From NCBI GenBank assembly GCA_027619655.1, contig JAQCHR010000302.1:1-5309 (forward strand): a DNA stretch of 5,309 nucleotides, read 5' to 3'. A program made the translations under genes and the position numbers. Positions 1 to 5,309 of the stretch are shown here, in pieces (position 1 is the stretch's first letter; every line of letters starts with the position of its first letter). Below the pieces are notes generated by a model, which worked only from the letters and a program-made list of their open reading frames with translations, ran no database searches and was not told where the DNA came from. Source of the stretch: Pseudomonadota bacterium (lineage in GTDB: Bacteria > Pseudomonadota > Alphaproteobacteria > UBA8366 > GCA-2717185).

Positions 1-1133
1 CGGCGCGCGACGATCTGGCCGAGCTGGCGCCGGTGGCGGCGCGCTACCGCGAGAATTTCAGCGACGTCGTCATCCTCGGCACCGGTGGGTCCAGCCTCGG
101 CGGCAAGAGCCTCTATGCACTGGCGGACCGGGGCTTCGGACCGCCCGCCGGATCGCCGCGGCTGCATTTCATGGACAATGTGGACCCGGCGAGCTTCGCC
201 GCCATGTTCGCGGCGCTGGACCCGGCGCGCACCGGCTTCCTCGCCATTTCCAAATCAGGCGGCACCGCCGAGACCCTGTCCCAGACGATGCTCTGCATGG
301 CGTGGCTGCGCCGGACGGGGCGCCGGTTTGCGGATCATTTCACGGTCATTGCCGAGGATGCGGACAACGCGCTGCGCCGTCTCGCCGCGAAGCACGGCTT
401 GCCCGCGCTGACCCATGATCCGGGGGTAGGCGGACGCTATGCGGTGCTGTCGCTGGTCGGCATGCTGCCGGCGCTGATCATGGGACAGGACGCGGCTGCG
501 ATCCGCGAAGGCGCAGCGTCGGTGCTTGACGAGTCCCTTGCGGCGGTAAGGCCCTGCGACAGCGCACCGGCGGTGGGCGCGGCGGTCTCTGTCGCACTGG
601 CGGTGGACTGGCGGATTTCGGCGACGGTCCTGATGCCCTATTGCGACCGGCTGGTCTGTTTCGCGTCCTGGTACCGGCAGCTCTGGGCGGAAAGCCTGGG
701 CAAGGACGGCAAAGGCACGGTGCCGATCAACGCCGCCGGCACGGTGGATCAGCACAGCCAGTTGCAGCTCTATCTCGGCGGGCCCAATGACAAGATGTTC
801 ACCCTCATCAAGGGGCCGGGTGGCGGTGACGCGCTGGACGGAGCCCTGACGGCGGATCCGTCGCTGGATTACCTGTCTGGGCGCAGCCTGGGTGATTTGC
901 TGAATGCCTGTGAGCAGGGGACAGCGGACAGCCTCGCGGCCAGGGGGCGGCCGGTGCGGGTTATGACGGTCAAGGTCGTTGACGAGCGGACCCTCGGCGC
1001 GCTGATGATGCATTATATGCTGGAGACGATCATCGCGGCGCATCTGCTGGGGGTGAACCCCTTCGACCAGCCCGAGGTGGAGGACGGCAAGCAGCGGGCG
1101 CGGGCCTATCTGGAAGCGATGGCGGTGTCCTGA
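1..1133 (+). CDS. pgi: Glucose-6-phosphate isomerase, 5'-truncated by the window edge
   Basis: This cytoplasmic enzyme interconverts glucose 6-phosphate and fructose 6-phosphate in glycolysis and gluconeogenesis. The frame is open from base 3, so the GTG at 33 is only an internal start candidate and the true start lies upstream. Numbering from that GTG, the sequence shows a glycine-rich GTGGSSLGG (16-24), the sugar-phosphate loop SKSGGTAET (73-81) and GGRY with Arg135 (first family signature). It also shows the AES-GK segment with Glu220 as the expected catalytic base, His241 in DQHSQLQLY, and a C-terminal FDQPEVEDGK ending at Lys353 (second signature). In that signature Glu occupies a site usually held by Gly or Ala. 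Total length would fit the short alphaproteobacterial form (about 420-430 residues) if only some 60 residues are missing. A C-terminal domain of a transaldolase-isomerase fusion cannot be excluded. The TGA is at 1131-1133, and no convincing intrinsic terminator follows. The family call is secure. Confidence 0.96.
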   Translation, partial: ARDDLAELAPVAARYRENFSDVVILGTGGSSLGGKSLYALADRGFGPPAGSPRLHFMDNVDPASFAAMFAALDPARTGFLAISKSGGTAETLSQTMLCMAWLRRTGRRFADHFTVIAEDADNALRRLAAKHGLPALTHDPGVGGRYAVLSLVGMLPALIMGQDAAAIREGAASVLDESLAAVRPCDSAPAVGAAVSVALAVDWRISATVLMPYCDRLVCFASWYRQLWAESLGKDGKGTVPINAAGTVDQHSQLQLYLGGPNDKMFTLIKGPGGGDALDGALTADPSLDYLSGRSLGDLLNACEQGTADSLAARGRPVRVMTVKVVDERTLGALMMHYMLETIIAAHLLGVNPFDQPEVEDGKQRARAYLEAMAVS

Positions 1134-1191
1134 TCCGGCGCACCGTCCGTATTTGATTTGTGATCGGCGCGATTCGTCCCGGGTGCGGCCG

Positions 1192-1209
1192 TGACCGTCT
1201 GATGACCGT
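1192..1209 (+). repeat. Short direct repeat TGACCGT, 11-base period
   Basis: TGACCGT occurs at 1192-1198 and again at 1203-1209, separated by CTGA. The start-to-start distance of 11 bases is about one DNA turn. It lies some 50-65 bases upstream of the predicted -10 element, a position where activator sites for tandem-binding regulators are often found. No specific regulator can be named, and in a GC-rich gap a 7-base repeat can be chance. Confidence 0.25.
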
Positions 1210-1254
1210 GCAGGGCCATGTTAAGGAAAGTGGGATAGGCCACGCAACTTTTTC

Positions 1255-1263
1255 TGGTATATT
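1255..1263 (+). promoter_or_regulatory. Candidate extended -10 promoter for the cyclase operon
   Basis: TGGTATATT reads as a TGn extension followed by the -10 hexamer TATATT (1258-1263), which matches TATAAT at five of six positions. The 17-base-spaced -35 position (1235-1240, ATAGGC) matches poorly, which is typical when an extended -10 carries recognition. It sits in the most AT-rich patch of the gap. Transcription would begin near 1270, giving a leader of about 75 bases before the GTG at 1345. This is a prediction from pattern only. Confidence 0.4.
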
Positions 1264-1291
1264 CGGAGCGCGCTTCCATGCGCCGCCTGAA

Positions 1292-1317
1292 GGGCCGTGG
1301 GGGCGGGGTTTTCGGGG
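1292..1317 (+). promoter_or_regulatory. Potential G-quadruplex in the cyclase leader
   Basis: Four runs of guanine occur on the coding strand: three at 1292-1294, five at 1299-1303, four at 1305-1308 and four at 1314-1317. The loops between them are CCGT, C and TTTTC. This satisfies the usual four-runs-of-three-or-more, loops-of-1-to-7 pattern. Because the runs are on the mRNA strand and end 13 bases before the Shine-Dalgarno sequence, a folded RNA quadruplex could affect translation of the cyclase. Folding is not demonstrated, and GC-rich genomes produce such patterns by chance. Confidence 0.35.
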
Positions 1318-1330
1318 CGGCATTGAAGAG

Positions 1331-1337
1331 AGAGGGG
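1331..1337 (+). promoter_or_regulatory. Ribosome binding site of the cyclase gene
   Basis: AGAGGGG lies 7 bases before the GTG at 1345. It supports that GTG as the start, even though no ATG is used, and it fits the encoded MKNLRLRP, a short positively charged tail directly before the first membrane helix. Confidence 0.6.
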
Positions 1338-1344
1338 ACGTTTT

Positions 1345-3429
1345 GTGAAAAACCTGCGGCTGCGGCCGATTGTCCTGATCCTGTTTGTTATGCTGACCAT
1401 GCCGGTGGTGGTTGCCATTGTGGCGATCAATTATTTCGCCAATGAACGGACGGCCCGCGCCAATGCAGAAGCCCTTGTGGCGCGGTTTCGGGACGGGGCG
1501 CTGCAGAACGTCCAGAACACCTTCAATCCCATAAAGACCCTGGTACAGGGCGCGGCGGAAGTTGGCGAAAGCCAGCCGGATTTCTATTCCGACAACCGTT
1601 CGGACGCTTTTCTGTTCACGATCATGCAGCACAGCCCGCAGATCGTTGCGGCGTATATCGGCGCGGAAGATGGATCGTTTCGCCAGGCGCGGCGGCTGGT
1701 TGATGGAAACGACGGCGTCCCGCCCGGCGCCCGATATGCCTGGCGATGGATTGGCCCGAAGGCAGACACCGGCGAACGGCTGGACCATTACGATTTTCGC
1801 GACGAGGCCGGGCAGGATCTGGGACAGGCATCCCGGCCAACGGTGTATGATCCGCGCGTTCGGCCCTGGTACCGGCAGACGGCAGCGGCAGGCCAGCTGA
1901 ATATCACTGATCCCGAATTGTTTGCGGTTCTGGACCTGATAGGCCTCACCGTTTCGGCGCCCTATTTCGACCAGGGCAGGCTGCTCGGTGTGGCAGCCGT
2001 GGACTTGACGCTGGACGACCTGTCCGACTATCTGGCCAATAGCCGGATCAGCCCGGGCACACAAAGCTTCATTCTGGATCGCGGCGGCCGCGTCATCGCC
2101 AATTCCGAACGGGCACGCACCTATTCCACCGTGAACGGCAATGTGGAGCTGGAGCATGTCACGTCCTTGCCGGACGACTTGCCCGCCGTCGCCTTCAGCG
2201 CCCGGCCGCGGGACAATTTCGAGCGGATGTATTCGTTCGCCTACAAGGGGCACGAATACCTGGCGACCCTGTCGACCCTGAACCCGGCCTTCGGCAAGGG
2301 TTGGCAGCTTTTCATCATCACGCCGATCCGCGATTTCGCCCGGCTGTCGGACGAGAGCAACGCCCAGTTGCTGTTTTTTGGTCTGGCGGCGATCCTGGTG
2401 CAGATCCTGATCATTTATATTCTGTCAGGCGTGATTTCCAAACCGCTGGAGCGGCTGGCCACCAAGGTCAGCAGCATTCAGCAGCGCAGCAGTGCCGATC
2501 CCGTCGCGCCCGTCCGTTCTCTGGTCCGCGAAGTATCGGTTCTTTCGCGTGCTATCGATACGCTCGACACGACGGTTCGTTCGTTTGCGGCTTTCGTTCC
2601 CTGGGCGTTAGTCCGGCAACTCATCGATTCCGACCAGAAGCTCGAACTGGGCGGGCACAGCCGTTTCCTCACCATTTTCTTTTCCGACCTCGAGTCGTTT
2701 TCCACCCTGTCGGAGAAAATTCCGTCGCGAGAGCTGCTGATCCGCGTATCCGCCTATCTGGAAGTCGTGACGCGAGCGGTGAACCAGGAATCCGGCACGA
2801 TCGACAAATTCATCGGTGACGGCGTCATGGCCTTCTGGGGTGCGCCGAACCTGCTGGAAGATCATGCCTGGCGGGCCTGCGTGGCCGCCTTGCGCGTGCA
2901 GGAGGGGATGGGAGAGTTGAACAGGCAGTGGGCCGCGGAAGACAAGCAGCATCTGAATGTCAGGATTGGCATCCATAGCGACGCCGTCCTAGTTGGCAAT
3001 ATCGGGTCGCAGGAACGGATGAGCTACACCGTCATCGGCGATGGCGTGAACGTGGCGGCGCGGCTGGAAGGGGTCAACAAGGAATACGGGACTCTCATCT
3101 GCATCAGCCACAACGTCTTCAAGGAGGCGGGCGAGCGGCTGCTGGTCCGCCCGATCGACGAGGTGGCGGTCAAGGGGCGCCGTACCGCCGTACCGATTTA
3201 CGAACTGATGGGCGCCTATGGCGCGGGCACAAGTCTGGAGCCGGACGGCCGGACGACCCGTCTGGCGGAATTGAGCTGGCGCGCCCATGCCGCGCTCATT
3301 TCGGGTGATCGGGCGACGGCGTTAAGTCATTACAAAGAAATACTGGCTGATTATCCCGATGACCCCGTTGCCACCCGGATGATCAAAAAGGTCTCCGCCA
3401 ACCCAGAAAACCTGCCGGTGTCTTCCTGA
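1345..3429 (+). CDS. Membrane-bound class III adenylate cyclase with Cache sensor domain
   Basis: This 694-residue protein is predicted to make cAMP from ATP in response to an extracytoplasmic ligand. A short basic N-terminus precedes membrane helix 1 (about 8-28). The periplasmic part (about 35-330) carries YDPRVRPWY (168-176), a hallmark of double Cache domains. Helix 2 spans about 342-363 and is followed by a HAMP-like linker starting SKPLERLA and by FVPWALVRQLI (417-427), a segment often found before cyclase domains. In the cyclase domain (about 438-620) metal-binding Asp448 (FSDLESF) and Asp492 (FIGDGVMAFWGAP) are present. So are the purine-selecting Lys488 with Thr562 (YTVIGD), as in class IIIb adenylate cyclases, and the transition-state residues Asn569 and Arg573 (VNVAAR). 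All catalytic residues are intact. A TPR-like helical tail (about 644-678) ends the protein. The start is GTG with a good Shine-Dalgarno. The methyltransferase gene follows after 33 bases with no terminator. Guanylate cyclase activity is less likely given the Lys/Thr pair. The ligand is unknown. Confidence 0.93.
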   Translation: MKNLRLRPIVLILFVMLTMPVVVAIVAINYFANERTARANAEALVARFRDGALQNVQNTFNPIKTLVQGAAEVGESQPDFYSDNRSDAFLFTIMQHSPQIVAAYIGAEDGSFRQARRLVDGNDGVPPGARYAWRWIGPKADTGERLDHYDFRDEAGQDLGQASRPTVYDPRVRPWYRQTAAAGQLNITDPELFAVLDLIGLTVSAPYFDQGRLLGVAAVDLTLDDLSDYLANSRISPGTQSFILDRGGRVIANSERARTYSTVNGNVELEHVTSLPDDLPAVAFSARPRDNFERMYSFAYKGHEYLATLSTLNPAFGKGWQLFIITPIRDFARLSDESNAQLLFFGLAAILVQILIIYILSGVISKPLERLATKVSSIQQRSSADPVAPVRSLVREVSVLSRAIDTLDTTVRSFAAFVPWALVRQLIDSDQKLELGGHSRFLTIFFSDLESFSTLSEKIPSRELLIRVSAYLEVVTRAVNQESGTIDKFIGDGVMAFWGAPNLLEDHAWRACVAALRVQEGMGELNRQWAAEDKQHLNVRIGIHSDAVLVGNIGSQERMSYTVIGDGVNVAARLEGVNKEYGTLICISHNVFKEAGERLLVRPIDEVAVKGRRTAVPIYELMGAYGAGTSLEPDGRTTRLAELSWRAHAALISGDRATALSHYKEILADYPDDPVATRMIKKVSANPENLPVSS

Positions 3430-3462
3430 ACGAAGACGGATCCGGCGCGAAAACGGGACAGT

Positions 3463-4173
3463 ATGGAATACAACGCCTCCGCAAATCCGGCGCTGAGCCC
3501 CAGTGAATATACGGCGGCGTTGATTCAGGTGCTGCGCGAACGCCGGGCGGCAATCGCGGGTGTTAGCGCCCTCGAAATCGGCGTCGGCAGTGGCGTCGTG
3601 CTGGCGGAACTGGGCGCGCTTGGCGCGGCCTCGCTTTGCGGCGTGGATATCGAAGAGTCGGCAATCGACGCCTGCCAGACCCTGCTGGTTGCCGAGGGCA
3701 TGGATGACCGGGCCATCCTGCACCTTGGGGATATGTGGGAGCCCGTGGGGGCGCATCGCTTCGACCTGATTGTCGCGAACCTGCCCCATTTCCCCATGCC
3801 CGACGGCGGATACGGGATCCGCAGGCCGTCGTGGAGCGCCGGCGGGCCGGATGGCCGGCGGTTTCTCGACCGCTTCATCGACGGGCTGGCGGCGCAGCTT
3901 AGCCGGGAGGGACGGGCACTGATCACGCATAACGCCTTCGTCGGGCTGGACGCCACGCGCGACCGTCTGCTGCCGTTCGGCCTCGAGGCGCGGTCCGCCT
4001 TGTCGCGGCAGGTTTTCATTCCACCTGAAAAGATCGCGCTGATGCCGGATGCGATCTGGCGGCGGGAGGAGGGACGAACCCTGTTCCATTTGGGTCCCTA
4101 TGCCTTTGGCGAAATGGTCGTGCTGGAAATTGCATGGGACGGAACCTTCGCCGCCGAGGGTGACAATGGCTGA
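3463..4173 (+). CDS. SAM-dependent methyltransferase, HemK/PrmC-related (MTS type)
   Basis: This 236-residue cytoplasmic protein has a Rossmann-type class I methyltransferase core. Motif I is LEIGVGSG (37-44). The acidic residue that usually holds the SAM ribose is Asp62 (GVDIEES), motif III is GD at 89-90, and FDLIVANLPHFP (100-111) fills the place of the N-P-P-Y motif IV of amino-methylating enzymes. The following GGPDGRRFLDRFI resembles the region after NPPY in PrmC-like proteins. The PrmC N-terminal helical domain is absent, so it is not a canonical release-factor methyltransferase, and its substrate cannot be named. ATG 3463 is the first start after the cyclase stop in the same frame, preceded by a weak GGGA (3455-3458). 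Its end overlaps the next gene by 8 bases, which implies co-translation. A stand-alone protein or small-molecule N-methyltransferase is the most likely alternative reading. Confidence 0.85.
   Translation: MEYNASANPALSPSEYTAALIQVLRERRAAIAGVSALEIGVGSGVVLAELGALGAASLCGVDIEESAIDACQTLLVAEGMDDRAILHLGDMWEPVGAHRFDLIVANLPHFPMPDGGYGIRRPSWSAGGPDGRRFLDRFIDGLAAQLSREGRALITHNAFVGLDATRDRLLPFGLEARSALSRQVFIPPEKIALMPDAIWRREEGRTLFHLGPYAFGEMVVLEIAWDGTFAAEGDNG
4156..4160 (+). promoter_or_regulatory. Ribosome binding site of the transporter gene, inside the methyltransferase gene
   Basis: GAGGG lies 5 bases before the ATG at 4166, within the last codons of the methyltransferase gene. It decides the start of the downstream frame. 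The arrangement ATGGCTGA (4166-4173) places start and stop within 8 bases, a common translational-coupling layout. Confidence 0.55.
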
Positions 4174-5309
4174 CCGGCTGTTCGTGATGCTGATGTCACT
4201 GCTCGGTTTGCTCGCCGCGGTGGTGCTGGCTTCACCGGTGATCGCCCAGACAGCTGAGGCGCCGGATGCCCGGCTGGCTGAAATTCTGGCGGAGGCGCGC
4301 AAGGCAGAGGCCACGCCCGGCGCCTGCGCGCGGCCGGATCCTGAGGCGCTGGTGCAGATCTATTGTCGCGGCGAAATACGGATCGGCGTGCGCGAGCGAT
4401 ATCCCCTGTTCGGCTTCATGGCGCAGGAGGAACGCGTCGGATACGATGTGGATACTGGCCGGGCGGTCGCGCATAAACTCGGCGTCACGCCCCGGTTCCA
4501 GACCGTCAACGCCGCCGACCGCATTTCCAAACTCGCGGAAGGCCGGATCGACCTGATCATCGCCACGATGGGGCACAACACGCAACGCGACGGCCAGGTG
4601 CGCTTCATCCGCCCGCACTACTATCGTTCCGAAACGATCCTGGTCGGCCCGCGCGACCTGAAGATTACGGACTGGCACGATATTGCCGGTCGCAGCGTCT
4701 GTGTCACCATCGGCAACGGCTCCAACGCGCAGCTGGTGTCCCGCGGCGCGCGGCTGATGCTGTTCGACGCCGTCGGCATCCTACCGGCGCGCTTGCAGGA
4801 CGGTACCTGCACGCTGGCGGCGCAGGACGACAGCTTTTTCGCCTATTACCTGGCCGAGCCCGGCTTCGCCAGCCGCTATGACGTGAAATTCGGTTTTGCC
4901 CGGGTGCCGTGGGGCATGGCCATCGCCCCGGGGAAAACCGACCGGCTGGGCGAAGCGCTGGACCTGATCAGCCAGGTTTTTCACCGCGATGGCGCATTCC
5001 TGGCCCTGGCCCGGCAAAACCATATCCGCACGCCCTTCCTGGAGGAGCAGCAGGCAGTGTGGCAAGGCCCGCGCTGCAACCGGGCGACCGGTCATGACGA
5101 TCCCGACTGTGTGCAGCCGGCGCTGGATGCCTCGCTGGAACCGACTGGGATCGTGGCGCAGGTTGTCGCGTTCGAGCAATGGGTGCATGCGCAAACCGGC
5201 GTTCCCCTGAACCTTGCCATGCTGAAAACGCAGCCGGCCTGGATACTGTTCCGGTCGGGATTGATCAACTCGCTGTTGCTCGTGGCGGGCGCGGTGGCGG
5301 CGACCCTCG
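4166..5309 (+). CDS. Amino acid-type ABC importer: solute-binding domain fused to permease, 3'-truncated
   Basis: The frame has no stop before the window end, so at least 381 residues are encoded and the gene continues. Residues 1-28 form a signal peptide (MADRLFVML, a hydrophobic core, then SPVIAQ) with likely cleavage after VIA. Residues about 70-290 match the bacterial family 3 solute-binding fold. RIGVRE (72-77) and GYDVD (92-96) are followed by RIDLIIATMGHNTQRD (127-142), where Arg141 is the expected ligand carboxylate contact. QDDSFFAYYL follows, with Asp221 or Asp222 in the amino-group-binding position. A linker of about 65 residues leads to a hydrophobic segment (about 366-381, GLINSLLLVAGAVAATL), which resembles the first helix of HisM/GlnP-type permeases. 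The likely role is uptake of an amino acid or related polar compound. A sensor protein with a binding domain and one membrane anchor (for example a kinase) is the main alternative, because the diagnostic part lies beyond the window. Cys54, 67, 179, 215, 304 and 315 are all in the exported part. Confidence 0.82.
   Translation, partial: MADRLFVMLMSLLGLLAAVVLASPVIAQTAEAPDARLAEILAEARKAEATPGACARPDPEALVQIYCRGEIRIGVRERYPLFGFMAQEERVGYDVDTGRAVAHKLGVTPRFQTVNAADRISKLAEGRIDLIIATMGHNTQRDGQVRFIRPHYYRSETILVGPRDLKITDWHDIAGRSVCVTIGNGSNAQLVSRGARLMLFDAVGILPARLQDGTCTLAAQDDSFFAYYLAEPGFASRYDVKFGFARVPWGMAIAPGKTDRLGEALDLISQVFHRDGAFLALARQNHIRTPFLEEQQAVWQGPRCNRATGHDDPDCVQPALDASLEPTGIVAQVVAFEQWVHAQTGVPLNLAMLKTQPAWILFRSGLINSLLLVAGAVAATL

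Larger units (their letters stand above)
1134..1344. other. Intergenic region between pgi and the cyclase gene
   Basis: This 211-base gap is the only sizeable non-coding stretch in the window. It holds a direct repeat of TGACCGT, an extended -10 promoter candidate, a G-run cluster and the cyclase ribosome binding site, each listed separately. I found no stem followed by a T-run that would serve as a terminator for pgi. A 62-codon frame opened by the GTG at 1160 crosses it and ends at 1348, overlapping the cyclase GTG as GTGA. It has no recognisable protein features and would start upstream of the predicted promoter, so I do not call it a gene. Confidence 0.7.

Noticed and set aside
1159..1174. 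Possible CRP (cAMP receptor) site, which would suggest feedback on the cyclase
   Set aside because: Only the left half TGTGA (1159-1163) matches; the right half at the proper spacing reads CGATT instead of TCACA.
1225..1256. Possible sigma-54 or EcfG-type promoter around GGAAAG and GGCCACGCAAC
   Set aside because: There is no TTGCA at the needed spacing for sigma-54, and neither GGAAC nor a CGTT partner is present for the stress sigma factor.
1160..1348. 62-codon frame ending in a GTGA overlap with the cyclase start, a possible leader peptide
   Set aside because: It has no good ribosome binding site, no recognisable protein character, and it begins upstream of the likely promoter. The overlap can be chance.
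667..1878. Identical 14-mer CCTGGTACCGGCAG at 667-680 and 1865-1878
   Set aside because: Both copies encode WYRQ in unrelated conserved protein motifs (isomerase and Cache), with no similarity in the flanks, so this is a coding coincidence and not a repeat element.
1030..2253. Long minus-strand open frame (407 codons) opposite pgi end and the cyclase gene
   Set aside because: It lies antisense to well-supported genes, its translation is rich in Arg, Pro, Gly and His with no domain-like pattern, and GC-rich DNA readily gives such frames. The same applies to the minus-strand frames at 255-1043 and 3322-4314.
2301..2819. 172-codon plus-strand frame inside the cyclase gene
   Set aside because: It overlaps the cyclase HAMP and catalytic region in another frame, and the catalytic motifs are read in the cyclase frame only.

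Overview
The window is GC-rich (roughly 60-66% by eye) bacterial DNA. All its genes lie on the + strand and are tightly packed. The protein styles suggest an alphaproteobacterium, possibly of the Rhodospirillales type: a short phosphoglucose isomerase, a Cache-sensor class III cyclase and a polar amino acid-type binding protein. This placement is inference from style; no marker gene fixes it.

Layout. Positions 1-1133 hold the 3' part of a glucose-6-phosphate isomerase gene whose start lies before the window. Positions 1134-1344 are non-coding. This gap holds a candidate extended -10 promoter (TGGTATATT, 1255-1263), a short direct repeat upstream of it, and a G-run cluster (1292-1317) that fits the G-quadruplex pattern, just before the ribosome binding site of the next gene. 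Positions 1345-3429 encode a membrane-bound class III adenylate cyclase with a periplasmic Cache sensor. Positions 3463-4173 encode a small SAM-dependent methyltransferase related to the HemK/PrmC/'MTS' group. From 4166 to the window end (5309) runs an open frame with no stop. It encodes an exported amino acid-type solute-binding domain leading into a membrane segment, most likely a fused binding protein-permease of an ABC importer.

How the genes may work together. The isomerase looks like a separate metabolic gene. The cyclase, methyltransferase and transporter genes are separated by 33 nt and then overlap by 8 nt, with no visible terminator between them, so they are probably co-transcribed. 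Both the cyclase and the transporter protein have extracytoplasmic small-molecule-binding modules. A nutrient-sensing cAMP circuit paired with uptake of the same or a related compound is plausible but inferred. The role of the methyltransferase is unknown. I saw no RNA gene, mobile element or CRISPR array.
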